Of a stretch of DNA of 43,733 nucleotides, positions 1 through 7,437 are shown piece after piece. The position numbers were made by a program, and so were the translations under genes. The stretch's first letter is position 1; every line of letters starts with the position of its first letter. The notes below the pieces were generated by a model. That model was given only the letters and a program-made list of their open reading frames with translations, made no database searches and was not told the origin of the DNA. The DNA comes from a bacterium (GTDB lineage Bacteria; Cyanobacteriota; Vampirovibrionia; Gastranaerophilales; UBA9971), in assembly GCA_037147175.1 (NCBI GenBank), contig JBAWVS010000021.1, positions 1-43,733 of the forward strand, in the 5' to 3' direction.

Positions 1-84
1 ATTTCTTCATGAAGTTATGTAACCTATGATTGCAAAATATTAAAACAGGCATCATCCATGCAAATAAAGCTTTTCGGTGATTTT

Positions 85-115
85 TTAAAGTAAAAGTTGG
101 TTTATTAAAGTAAAA
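85..115. repeat. Paired 11-bp direct repeat upstream of STAS gene
   Basis: TTAAAGTAAAA occurs at 85-95 and again at 105-115, so the copies are offset by exactly 20 bp, about two helical turns. The stretch 1-247 holds no gene that I can support. A tandem site of this kind upstream of a gene could be an activator-binding site, but the region is very AT-rich and chance is possible. Confidence 0.35.
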
Positions 116-271
116 TTTTGAACTATTCAACAAAACTTGTTACTATAGATTTGTTGAGTAAATTTATTAATTAGATTTTGCACTCAATTTTTTTATTCTT
201 ATTTTGATTTTGAAAAGGATATAAAAACTCAGTAGCGAGGAAATATTTTGGTTGGAGAGGGTTGTTTTTCT

Positions 272-631
272 ATGAAGTGGTCTTTCACAAAGTTTGATGA
301 TTATTGCATTATTAATTTGCCAAAAGATGTGTTTGAAAAAGAAAATATTGATAAATTAAAAAGTTTAATGGAAGAGCTGGCAGATGACGGAAGTAAGACA
401 TTTCTTTTAAATATGGGACAGCTTTCAAAAATCAATGATGTGGGGCTTGGAATGATTTTAGGACTTTATAAATTTTCTTTTTATAATGAAGTTGGTCTTA
501 AGCTTTATAATCTTCAACATCATGTTTCTCAATTAATATTTCAGACCCGTTTAAATATCATATTTGATATTTGTGAGCCAAATGATGAAATTTTGACGAG
601 AATAGAATCTAAAGTTGCGCTTGTTGCTTAA
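272..631 (+). CDS. STAS-domain protein (anti-sigma factor antagonist-like)
   Basis: A single STAS domain of about 119 aa, the fold of SpoIIAA/RsbV anti-anti-sigma factors, which normally bind a kinase/anti-sigma partner in the cytoplasm. The segment LSKINDVGLGMILGLYK matches the family's central motif, but the usual D-S-S-G-L-G reads N-D-V-G-L-G, so the phosphorylatable Ser is replaced by Asp. The ATG at 272 follows GGAGAGG (254-260) with 11-nt spacing. A TTG at 248 preceded by GAGG (237-240) would add eight residues and cannot be excluded. No anti-sigma partner is adjacent. The fold assignment is fairly firm; the partner is unknown. Confidence 0.75.
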   Translation: MKWSFTKFDDYCIINLPKDVFEKENIDKLKSLMEELADDGSKTFLLNMGQLSKINDVGLGMILGLYKFSFYNEVGLKLYNLQHHVSQLIFQTRLNIIFDICEPNDEILTRIESKVALVA

Positions 632-916
632 TTAGGTAGGTTCTTCCGTTGAGTTGGAAATAATTTTTATTATGGGTTGATTGTGTGCATCTATAAAGTG
701 ATTGTATCTCTCCATGCGCAATTTTAGCCAGCCTATCATTGTGGCAGAACCATAAACTTCGATAATTCTTGTTCTTAAATAATTATTAAAACTTTTATTA
801 TGGGATTCTTCGAGATAAGTGTTACATCTGCAATTCAATTCGTCGATTAAGTCATAAAGAGTTCTTAGCCATGCGGCTTCTGTGCTGTTTTCGTTTACTC
901 TGAATTCAATAATCAT
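632..916 (-). CDS. Hypothetical protein, about 94 aa
   Basis: Small soluble protein read convergently with the STAS gene; the two reading frames abut with no intergenic space. I chose the ATG at 916 because it begins MIIEFRV and has purine-rich GAGG/GGAAG upstream; a TTG at 934 would add six residues. It has a mixed charged composition with two close Cys residues (NCRCN) and no membrane segment. The shape suggests a small helical protein, possibly linked to the neighbouring STAS protein, but I do not recognise the family and give no function. Confidence 0.6.
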   Translation of the reverse strand: MIIEFRVNENSTEAAWLRTLYDLIDELNCRCNTYLEESHNKSFNNYLRTRIIEVYGSATMIGWLKLRMERYNHFIDAHNQPIIKIISNSTEEPT

Positions 917-1119
917 GCTCTTCCGTATCCTCAAGTTTTATTTTGCTGTTTTTATTATATATATTATTATCGATCATTTTTGAAGATACTTTAGACTAAT
1001 TATGCAGTAGAAGAAAAAAATAATTATTTAAAGTTATAGTGCTTCTATTACTCTCTTTTTTACTATATTATAACAAATTGTTATTGTGATTTAAATCTGT
1101 ATTTTGTAGAGTATTTATT

Positions 1120-1464
1120 ATGAAATTATTAAATATTAAAAATGAAAAAATACTGGCAGATAAACTGGAAATTGCCAACAATCCTTTTACCAGAATGAAA
1201 GGTCTTTTAGGCAGGAAAAGTTTTGCTAAAGGCGAAGCTTTGCACATAATTCCCTGTACAGGCATTCATTCTTTTTTTATGAAATTTAAATTTGATGCTG
1301 TTTTTCTAAATAAAAAAAATGAAGTTGTTTATTTGATAGAAAACATGCCGGCATGGCGTGTTTCTGAGATTTGTTTTTCAGCTTACAGCGTTGTGGAATT
1401 AAACGAAGGCGTCATAAAAGACACAGAAACTGATATTGGTGATTTTTTGGAATTTGTTAACTAA
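1120..1464 (+). CDS. DUF192 family protein
   Basis: 114-aa protein matching the DUF192 family. It has the N-terminal R-M-K-G-L-L-G-R motif, the central P-C-x-G-I-H-S-F-F-M-x-F segment with D-A-V-F-L, then a V-V-Y-L-I-E-N-M-P region and a C-terminal acidic stretch, all in family order. DUF192 proteins are small beta-rich proteins of unsettled function, often exported; this copy has no signal peptide. The ATG at 1120 has only a weak ribosome site (GTAGAG). It appears monocistronic and converges on the Q/N-rich gene downstream. Confidence 0.85.
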   Translation: MKLLNIKNEKILADKLEIANNPFTRMKGLLGRKSFAKGEALHIIPCTGIHSFFMKFKFDAVFLNKKNEVVYLIENMPAWRVSEICFSAYSVVELNEGVIKDTETDIGDFLEFVN

Positions 1465-1494
1465 GACCTATCTCGTTAAAAATATATAAATTAA

Positions 1495-1522
1495 AAGAGG
1501 CAAAGAGTTTTCTCAATGCCTC
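1495..1522 (-). terminator. Minus-strand terminator of the Q/N-rich gene
   Basis: GAGGCA and TGCCTC form a stem around a short inner GAG/CTC stem. Read on the minus strand it is followed by TTTTAATTTA, as expected for the end of the gene at 1602-2150. Confidence 0.55.
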
Positions 1523-1601
1523 AGGAGTCTTAGTCTTTATAATAGCCGGTTAAGCATAGCTTAAATCAAATTTATTTGCTCCTTCTTCAGAAAGGTTTCT
1601 G

Positions 1602-2150
1602 TTAATAATATACTGCTGCATTTTTCGCATTAGTATATTTTCTAAGCTCATCTACAGTAAATATATTATCGTTAAGAGTTCTTCTGCCTGAGTTTAAGTT
1701 TTCCATTGTGTGAAATTCATTTGGATGGTTATCAAACCATTTTATGGCTGCTCTAAGTTGAGGGTCTGAAGTCTGGTCAGAAACATACTGCATTTCATTC
1801 CAACTTGATTGACCATCTACACCGTCTCCCATAGGGCTGTCTATAAGATCAAAGTTATTCATCAAAGTTGATGAAGCCTTAGCAGCATTCATTCTGCCTG
1901 TATTATATGGTTGTTGTTGTCCGTTTAAAAGTGTAGAGCAAAGCATCATAACAAGTTTTTGCAAAAATCCTGATGAATTATCCTGTTGTTGCTGCTGTTG
2001 ATACATCGGTGACGGATATGCAAAAGCATTATTATTAAAAATATTTGTAATGTTTGAATAATTTGATAAAGAATCATAATTTGATCCGGAATTGTTGTAG
2101 TTCTTTTGATAAACTGGTGAATACTGTTGGAAAGTTGGAAAATTAATCAT
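1602..2150 (-). CDS. Q/N-rich hypothetical protein with C-terminal acidic region
   Basis: 182-aa protein. The first half is low complexity, rich in Asn, Ser, Tyr and Gln, with a run of six Gln near residue 55, then a short hydrophobic stretch (FLQKLVMMLCSTLL). The C-terminal half is folded-looking: D-P-Q-L-R-A-A-I-K-W-F-D-N-H-P followed by N-D-N-I-F-T-V-D-E-L. That pattern resembles the EF-hand-like pieces seen in some secreted bacterial effectors and translocators (HrpK/NolX style), a weak similarity only. A good ribosome site (GAGGAG) precedes the ATG. No signal peptide. Function unknown; likely surface-related or secreted, by composition only. Confidence 0.65.
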   Translation of the reverse strand: MINFPTFQQYSPVYQKNYNNSGSNYDSLSNYSNITNIFNNNAFAYPSPMYQQQQQQDNSSGFLQKLVMMLCSTLLNGQQQPYNTGRMNAAKASSTLMNNFDLIDSPMGDGVDGQSSWNEMQYVSDQTSDPQLRAAIKWFDNHPNEFHTMENLNSGRRTLNDNIFTVDELRKYTNAKNAAVYY

Positions 2151-2475
2151 AATAAAGACTCCTCCTCTTATTTTTAAAAACCCCTACTCATAATCAACTT
2201 GTCATTTTAAAATTCGCATTGTTTTCAGCATTAATAAAGCAATTCTTTAATTTTGAATTAATCATTACAGCTGTTCGTTTTTTAAATCTTGTTTAGACTC
2301 CTCCACATAAAATATTTTTTTGTTTTTATCAAACACCCTCTATATTAATATAAAAACAAATAGAAGCTTTCTGATTCAAAAAATAAAAAAAATTTAATAT
2401 TTTGTAATATTTCACTAAAACCCCGTTGGTCGTTAGTTCAAGCTCTTATTAATCGTTATTGAAAGAAGTATATTT

Positions 2476-2610
2476 AACTCGAGTTGCTAATTAAATTTAC
2501 GGGTTATTGAGAGGAAAGGCTTTAGACTCGACGCGGAAATCCATTTTGTTTTTATATATTGCTTCTCTGCGCTCGCAATGACGATTTTTGCGATTTAGCA
2601 ATTCGAGTTA
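2476..2610. repeat. MITE-like repeat, family A, with terminal inverted repeats
   Basis: The element opens with AACTCGAGTTGCTAA and closes with TTAGCAATTCGAGTT, which are inverted copies matching at 14 of 15 positions. The interior carries the TTGC...CTCGCAATGACG segment seen again near 16,990 and 19,220. It has no coding capacity. It lies in the 830-bp gap between the Q/N-rich gene and the TPR gene. Confidence 0.7.
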
Positions 2611-2613
2611 TTT

Positions 2614-2898
2614 AGTTTTAAAGTTTGCATTTTTACAAAAAAAAAGACCGAGCTCTATGCTCGGTTTAATAGCTGGATCGTGTCTGGGTAAGAGTCGAAT
2701 ATATGCGTGTGTTGATATTATAAAACCAAGTTTGCGTTCAAAGATAAATTCCCCGATTAGGCTATTTGTTACTAACCTTATAACCTAGATAAGCCTGTAT
2801 ATATTGATTTGATGGACGTTTTAGCAAATGTGCAGGCTTTGTCTGTTTTATCAAAAATAAATTCGTTTCAGTATAAAAGGCAACGATTTCGTCTGATA
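2614..2898. other. Gene-poor stretch with a minus-strand terminator; possible ncRNA or gene remnant
   Basis: No convincing gene is present. ACCGAGC and GCTCGGT (2647-2665) form a perfect 7-bp stem. On the minus strand the hairpin runs straight into nine T residues, the form of an intrinsic terminator, although no minus-strand gene lies upstream of it. The minus strand between about 2665 and 2930 has only short open segments interrupted by stops. It could be an untranslated RNA or a decayed gene. Confidence 0.4.
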
Positions 2899-2900
2899 CT

Positions 2901-2908
2901 GGTATAAT
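2901..2908 (+). promoter_or_regulatory. Extended -10 promoter for the TPR gene
   Basis: TGGTATAAT is an extended -10 element with a perfect TATAAT at 2903-2908. It is about 73 bp upstream of the TPR start codon. No good -35 hexamer is visible, which is usual for extended -10 promoters. Confidence 0.5.
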
Positions 2909-2980
2909 ATTTTTAATTTCTACTCAAGAAAAAGTAGTTTTCTGATTAACTAAAATATGAAAAAATTTGAAAGATAAAAG

Positions 2981-4054
2981 ATGGAATTATTTTTAAGAAA
3001 GCTAAAAAGAACATTTGAAAAGCTATTCGGTGTTTCTTTTTTTGTAGGACTGCTGGTTGTTCTTTTTATGTTTTCAGGAATTATTTTACTTAACTTTAAG
3101 CGCGTAGGGGCTTTTTGTTATGTTTATATGGGAGATAAGTTCTCGCAAAAACATGAATATCAGGAATCTATAAATTACTATAAACGCGCGTTAGAACTTT
3201 ATCCGGGGCATGTTAAAGCCAGATATAATTTAGGCAATATATATGTAGCTTATGAAGATTATGACAGTGCTATTGATTGTTATAATAAGGCGCTTTTATA
3301 TGACCCGAATTATCTTAATGCAAGGATAAATCTCGGCATACTTCTTTCAGAAGAAAGATCTGATATTGATGCGGCTATATATGAGTATAAAAAAGTTACT
3401 ATGGTGAAAATCCCGTTTATAAGAATCCCTTTTATCTATGATAATGCCGCGTTAATAAAAGATGAAAAGGCAATAGCTTATTATAATATGGGTTTGGCGT
3501 ATAGAGACAAATCATTGCTTTATGGCTTAGATTCTGTTGAAGCGCATGATTTTCTTATGAAATCGGTTGATTGTTACAAGCAAGCACTTGCTCTTAAGCC
3601 AAAGAATTATGATGCTCAATACAATCTTGCTTTGACTTATCATCTTTTGGATATGTATTCGGAAGCACTTGGCGGGTATTGCCATGCTATGCTTATTGCC
3701 CCGCTTAATTATGAATCTTATTACAACTTTGCCATTCTTTTAAGACAGAAAGGCAAGTATGATGAAGCGGTCGATGAATTCAGAAGAGCAGGAAATTTAT
3801 CGAGTTATAATGGAGATACATCCAAGGCAGCGTTTATTTATGATGTTTTAAATGAAGTTAGTGCAATGGCGATAGCACAACACGGTTTTGAGTCTGAAAA
3901 AGTAATGGACAGACTAAGCTCTGATTTGACTAAAGAGGCGAAGGATCTTCAAATTGCCGAAGATAAAGCTGTAACTGTAGAGGAACTGGAAAAAATCCTT
4001 ATTAAGAGCATAAAAACCAACAGTATCTGCAAAGATTATCTTGAAAATAAATAA
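2981..4054 (+). CDS. Membrane-anchored TPR-repeat protein
   Basis: 357-aa protein with one N-terminal membrane segment (about residues 17-37, FFVGLLVVLFMFSGIILL) and then tandem TPR units. Clear repeats are Y-Q-E-S-I-N-Y-Y-K-R-A-L-E-L-Y-P-G, Y-D-S-A-I-D-C-Y-N-K-A-L-L-Y-D-P-N, and later A-V-D-C-Y-K-Q-A-L-A-L-K-P-K and A-L-G-G-Y-C-H-A-M. Such proteins are scaffolds for protein-protein contacts, with the TPR domain presumably outside the membrane. The C-terminal 70 residues are charged and helical and lack repeats. The ATG follows a weak GAAAG site. The partner is unknown. Confidence 0.85.
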   Translation: MELFLRKLKRTFEKLFGVSFFVGLLVVLFMFSGIILLNFKRVGAFCYVYMGDKFSQKHEYQESINYYKRALELYPGHVKARYNLGNIYVAYEDYDSAIDCYNKALLYDPNYLNARINLGILLSEERSDIDAAIYEYKKVTMVKIPFIRIPFIYDNAALIKDEKAIAYYNMGLAYRDKSLLYGLDSVEAHDFLMKSVDCYKQALALKPKNYDAQYNLALTYHLLDMYSEALGGYCHAMLIAPLNYESYYNFAILLRQKGKYDEAVDEFRRAGNLSSYNGDTSKAAFIYDVLNEVSAMAIAQHGFESEKVMDRLSSDLTKEAKDLQIAEDKAVTVEELEKILIKSIKTNSICKDYLENK

Positions 4055-4139
4055 AAAATATCTTTTTATTTAAAAAGTTGTTCTCTAAAATCATAAATGC
4101 GATTATAATAAAAGTTAATTGTTTAATGGAGAAGATTAT

Positions 4140-4556
4140 ATGCGTTTGAAAATATTTTTAGTTTTAATTTCAGCAGTAGCTATAGGAAATTTTAACAGCA
4201 GTCCGTCATTTGCTTTAGGTTCTGTAGATTATACATCGGAAAAATATTTAATAGATCATGGACATTCTCCGGAACTTGTAAGAATGATAAATCTTCAAAA
4301 AGATAGAACTGAAGGTAAGACTGTTGCGCTAAGTAAACCTCATTGGAAAATTGTAAAGTTTTTGAAAAATCTCTGGTTTGAGCAAGATGCAACTTTGCCT
4401 TTAACTGATTTTGGTTATAATGAAGTCAAGTCCCCTGAAGCAGCTAAAAGCACAATCCCTGCAACATTGGACTTAATAGAATCCAAGTGTGACCAAATAC
4501 ATAATGATAAAAAAGATTCTAATGAAATTGATATAAAAAATGTTAACGTAAGATAA
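4140..4556 (+). CDS. Small exported hypothetical protein
   Basis: 138-aa protein starting MRLKIFLVLISAVAIG, a signal peptide with probable cleavage after S-F-A in PSFALG. I chose the ATG at 4140 because GGAGAAG sits 6 nt upstream; an in-frame TTG at 4119 would put a charged stretch before the signal peptide. The mature part is polar and lysine/aspartate-rich with no Cys and no domain that I recognise. It follows the TPR gene by 85 bp in the same direction, so they may be cotranscribed, and it ends at a strong terminator. Confidence 0.7.
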   Translation: MRLKIFLVLISAVAIGNFNSSPSFALGSVDYTSEKYLIDHGHSPELVRMINLQKDRTEGKTVALSKPHWKIVKFLKNLWFEQDATLPLTDFGYNEVKSPEAAKSTIPATLDLIESKCDQIHNDKKDSNEIDIKNVNVR

Positions 4557-4569
4557 ACAAGATAATAAA

Positions 4570-4597
4570 AAAAAAGAGGCTACAGCCTCTTTTTTTT
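4570..4597. terminator. Bidirectional terminator
   Basis: GAGGC and GCCTC form a stem around a 4-nt loop, with an A-run before and a T-run after. It serves the exported-protein gene (plus strand) and the convergent response-regulator gene (minus strand). Confidence 0.85.
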
Positions 4598-4615
4598 ATG
4601 TAACTCTGATCTTTT

Positions 4616-5281
4616 TTATACAAGACCTTCTTTCATAGCTGTCACTGCTGCTTGAGTCCTGTCATCAACACATAACTTTTGTAAAATACTGTGTACATGT
4701 GCTTTTGCAGTTGCGCGGGTTATAAATAACCGTTCGGCAATCATGGCATTTGAAAGACCTTCCACTATCAAGCCTAAAACTTCCATTTCTCTTTCTGTTA
4801 ATCCTGCCGCGAGAGCAGCTTTGCTCGGATTTTTTGACGGATAATTAGTGGTTTGGGATTTTTGTGTTAGTTTTCTTAAAACAACTTTTGCTATTGCGGG
4901 ATCAAGCCATGCTGTACCTTCATTGATAGCACGTATAGAAGAAACAATCTGCTCAGGACTTGCGCCTTTCATTATATAACCTGTTGCACCTGCTCCCAGT
5001 GCTGCAAAAATATCCTGCTCATTATCTCTTGATGTGAATACAAGGATATTTGAGGGAATTTTTAAATCTTTTATTTTTTGAGTTGCTTCAATTCCGTCGA
5101 TTCCCGGAAGTCCTATGTCCATTAAAATTACATCAGGGGTCAATTCTTTTGCCATTTCAACGGCTTTTTCTCCGTCGTCAGCTTCTCCTATAACATTTAT
5201 GTCTTCAACTTTCTCGAGAACAAGCTGAAGTCCCATTCTTGTCATAGTATGATCTTCTACAAGCAAAACTTTAATAGACAT
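4616..5281 (-). CDS. NarL/LuxR-family response regulator
   Basis: 221-aa two-domain regulator. The N-terminal receiver (residues 3-118) has the acidic pair E9-D10, the phospho-acceptor D55 in P-D-V-I-L-M-D-I-G-L-P-G, T83 and K105. After a short Ala-rich linker the LuxR-type helix-turn-helix (about 155-215) has L-T-E-R-E-M-E-V-L-G-L-I and A-K-A-H-V-H-S-I-L-Q-K-L. It is a DNA-binding transcription factor driven by phosphotransfer. The ATG has AGGAAA 9 nt upstream. A REC-histidine kinase gene lies 88 bp upstream on the same strand and is the natural cognate candidate, though it has its own receiver. Confidence 0.93.
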   Translation of the reverse strand: MSIKVLLVEDHTMTRMGLQLVLEKVEDINVIGEADDGEKAVEMAKELTPDVILMDIGLPGIDGIEATQKIKDLKIPSNILVFTSRDNEQDIFAALGAGATGYIMKGASPEQIVSSIRAINEGTAWLDPAIAKVVLRKLTQKSQTTNYPSKNPSKAALAAGLTEREMEVLGLIVEGLSNAMIAERLFITRATAKAHVHSILQKLCVDDRTQAAVTAMKEGLV

Positions 5282-5369
5282 TTGTTAATTTCCTTTTTTT
5301 TTGTATTTACCTTGATTATGTTATTTTAATCGACTCGAAGAACTTGTCTCTTTTATACGCAGGATAAAA

Positions 5370-6503
5370 TTACTGCTGCGCTTCGCAGGGACATGCGGCA
5401 TTTTGTGTTTCTTCGAAAGATTCTCGCGGAATGCTGAATTTGAATTTGCTTCCAACGTTAACTTCACTTTCCAGCCAGACTTTTCCTCCATGCGCTTCAA
5501 TAATTTGACGGCTTAGATATAGACCAAGCCCTGTGCTGGTTGAACGTTTTGTTCCTGTACCTTGCGAAAAACGTTTGAATAGTTTTGGAATATCATTTTT
5601 GGGTATCCCTATACCTGTATCTTCTACGGAAATTATTGTGTTTTCGTCATTAAAATCAGCTATTATCCTGATTTCACCATTTTGATGAGTATGTTTTATT
5701 GCATTTCCTAAAAAATTGGCGATAACTCTTTTGATTTCCTGTTTATCTCCGTATATTCGTTCATTTGAAAAACCGTTGATAATTAATTTAAGATTTTTTT
5801 GGACTAACAAAGACTCAACTTCTCTAGAACACTGGTCAACTAAGTCTGCAAAAACAAAATTGTCTTTGCAGAGAAATAACTGCCCTGATTCGTATTTGTA
5901 AACTTCCAGAAGGGCATTTACAAGTCCGAGCATGTCTTGATTGCTTAGAATCATAGTTTCGAGGAATGTTCTTTGTTTTTCTTTGAGTTCTCCGAGAGTC
6001 CCGTCCACGAAAAACTTTAATGTCTGTATAGCCGCTAAAAGCGGAGTTCTTAAGTCATGCGTAAGAGTAGCGATAAAATCATCACGTAATCGTTCAAGTT
6101 CCTGCTGTGCAATAAAATCGCTTCTTTCAAGACCATTTTTTATACATAACAGCAGGTCTTCGTTATCCCATGGTTTTTCGAGGTATCTGTACAGCCCGAC
6201 TTCGTTTATAGCCTTAATAGCATTTTCTTTGTCCGCATAACCCGTGAGTAAAATTAATGTTGAACGTGGAGATGTTTTTTTAACTTCTTTAAGAAATTCG
6301 ATGCCGTTCATTTCGGGCATAAAAAAATCAGAAATTACTAAGTCTATCTTATTATTTCTGATATATTCAAGCGCTTCTGTCGGAGAATTAAAAGTATTTG
6401 GCGACGGATAATTCTCCAGCCTCAATAATGTTTTCAGATTAGACGTTACAATGGGTTCATCGTCAACTATCACAATATTATAATTCTGAGAAATCTTATC
6501 CAT
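5370..6503 (-). CDS. Hybrid protein: receiver domain plus histidine kinase
   Basis: 377-aa cytoplasmic protein with the receiver at the N-terminus and the kinase behind it. The receiver has D14-D15, phospho-acceptor D59 in D-L-V-I-S-D-F-F-M-P and K110 in E-K-P-W-D. The HisKA domain has H149 in T-H-D-L-R-T-P-L, followed by a HATPase_c with N-F-L-G-N-A-I-K-H (N box), D-T-G-I-G-I (G1) and G-L-G-L-Y-L (G2). No membrane segment or other sensor is present, so the input probably comes through its receiver. The 5' end and promoter of this gene are duplicated at 7361-7555. Its last ten residues (NAACPCEAQQ) are encoded next to repeat-like sequence. Confidence 0.92.
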   Translation of the reverse strand: MDKISQNYNIVIVDDEPIVTSNLKTLLRLENYPSPNTFNSPTEALEYIRNNKIDLVISDFFMPEMNGIEFLKEVKKTSPRSTLILLTGYADKENAIKAINEVGLYRYLEKPWDNEDLLLCIKNGLERSDFIAQQELERLRDDFIATLTHDLRTPLLAAIQTLKFFVDGTLGELKEKQRTFLETMILSNQDMLGLVNALLEVYKYESGQLFLCKDNFVFADLVDQCSREVESLLVQKNLKLIINGFSNERIYGDKQEIKRVIANFLGNAIKHTHQNGEIRIIADFNDENTIISVEDTGIGIPKNDIPKLFKRFSQGTGTKRSTSTGLGLYLSRQIIEAHGGKVWLESEVNVGSKFKFSIPRESFEETQNAACPCEAQQ

Positions 6504-6621
6504 GACCTATCCTGTTATTTTAGCATTTGGCTTCAATCGACCTTGTAATTGTAGAATATAGGATTTTTTCAGTAAACACAAAAATTTATCAAAATCTTTA
6601 CAAAAAACTCATCTTCCGAAT
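6427..6621. repeat. 195-bp direct repeat, left copy
   Basis: Identical in length to 7361-7555 with about five mismatches and no gaps. It contains the first 25 codons of the REC-histidine kinase gene, its ribosome site and its upstream region, and stops in the first arm of a terminator hairpin (ACTCATCTTCCGAAT). The two copies bracket the higBA pair. Confidence 0.9.
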
Positions 6622-6665
6622 TATCTAGAGATTCGGGTTAATTAAATAAATGTTTTTACTTATAA

Positions 6666-6694
6666 TTGACAACTGTAAATTTACAGTTTAATAT
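6666..6694 (+). promoter_or_regulatory. higBA promoter with operator palindrome in the spacer
   Basis: A perfect -35 TTGACA (6666-6671) and a -10 TAATAT (6689-6694) are separated by 17 bp. The perfect 18-bp palindrome AACTGTAAATTTACAGTT (6671-6688) fills that spacer exactly. This is the expected arrangement for autorepression by the HigA antitoxin. The predicted transcript would start at or next to the toxin's ATG at 6702. Confidence 0.75.
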
Positions 6695-6701
6695 ATTAAT
6701 C

Positions 6702-6980
6702 ATGATAAAAAGTTTTAAAAACAACAAATTAAAGAAAGCCTTTTTGAAAGATGATTTTTCAGGAATACTGCCTGAACATATCGAAAAATGCAGGCTTATA
6801 CTTTCTTCTATAAATATGGCTACCGATATTGCAGATTTAAATAGACCAAGCTTTAGCCTTCATCGACTTAAAGGCAATAGAGAAGGAATATGGGCTATAA
6901 CTGTGAGAGCAAACTGGAGAATAACTTTCAAATTTGAAAACGGAAGCGCATATATTTTAGATTACGAAGATTATCATTAA
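6702..6980 (+). CDS. higB: HigB-type toxin (RelE/ParE superfamily)
   Basis: 92-aa small basic protein of the HigB/RelE toxin fold: M-I-K-S-F at the N-terminus, a helical middle, then L-H-R-L-K-G-N-R-E-G-I-W-A-I-T-V-R-A-N-W-R-I-T-F and a C-terminal D-Y-E-D-Y-H. The family cleaves mRNA at the ribosome. The ATG at 6702 begins only about 7 nt after the -10 element, with no ribosome site, so translation may be leaderless. A TTG start at 6666 would lie inside the -35 element and is unlikely. The antitoxin gene follows by 18 bp, in the toxin-first order typical of higBA. Confidence 0.9.
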   Translation: MIKSFKNNKLKKAFLKDDFSGILPEHIEKCRLILSSINMATDIADLNRPSFSLHRLKGNREGIWAITVRANWRITFKFENGSAYILDYEDYH

Positions 6981-6998
6981 TGGAGGTATAAATATATT

Positions 6999-7277
6999 AT
7001 GCAAATGAAGAATCCTGCACACCCTGGATTATTAATTAAAGAAGATATTGACGCACTTGAAATAAGTGTTGCAGAATTAGCTTTGAGAATAGGTGTAAGC
7101 AGGCAAATATTATTCAGGATAATAAAAGGTCATGCTGGAATAACAGCAGAAATGTCATTAAAACTTTCTAAAGCCTTTAATACTTCTCCTGAATTTTGGG
7201 TAAATATGCAAACACAGTATGATTTAGCACAAGCAAAATTAAAAGTTAATGTTGACAATATTCAGGCTTATGGGTAA
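6999..7277 (+). CDS. higA: HigA-type antitoxin, HTH_XRE domain
   Basis: 92-aa protein of the HigA/VapI family. It starts N-P-A-H-P-G-L-L-I-K-E-D-I, the family signature, and has an XRE helix-turn-helix (S-V-A-E-L-A-L-R-I-G-V-S-R-Q-I-L-F-R-I-I), then L-S-K-A-F-N-T-S-P-E-F-W-V-N-M-Q. It neutralises HigB and should bind the palindrome at 6671-6688 to repress the operon. GGAGG (6982-6986) lies 12 nt before the ATG at 6999; an ATG at 7005 is the alternative. The end of the gene is close to the right-hand direct repeat. Confidence 0.92.
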   Translation: MQMKNPAHPGLLIKEDIDALEISVAELALRIGVSRQILFRIIKGHAGITAEMSLKLSKAFNTSPEFWVNMQTQYDLAQAKLKVNVDNIQAYG

Positions 7278-7360
7278 AGCGATATGAAAAAGTAAAAACC
7301 AGAAACACTTTTAGAAGGATTTTTAACACACAATCTAAATAGTCGAAATTTACATGAATA

Positions 7361-7437
7361 AATGTTTTGAGATTAGACGTTACAATGGGTTCATCGTCAA
7401 CTATCACAATATTATAATTCTGGGAAATTTTATCCAT
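7361..7437 (-). pseudogene. Truncated duplicate of the REC-histidine kinase 5' end
   Basis: The first 25 codons of the hybrid kinase gene are repeated here, beginning MDKISQNYNIVIVDDEPI and continuing to about T-S-N-L-K-T. The match then stops and the frame runs into unrelated sequence overlapping the antitoxin's 3' end. The receiver's acidic pair is present but the phospho-acceptor and everything after are gone. If translated from the duplicated promoter it would give a 63-aa chimeric peptide; I regard it as a by-product of the insertion. Confidence 0.85.

Noticed and set aside
2588-2788. 66-codon plus-strand open frame
   Set aside because: It begins inside the TIR repeat, runs through a minus-strand terminator hairpin, and has no ribosome site or protein-like composition.
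2680-2800. tRNA gene suggested by short GC-rich segments
   Set aside because: No cloverleaf, no GGTTCGAAT-type T-arm and no CCA-adjacent acceptor stem could be built on either strand.
6618-7366. Classical insertion sequence carrying higBA
   Set aside because: No transposase gene is present, and a 195-bp flanking duplication is far too long for a target-site duplication.
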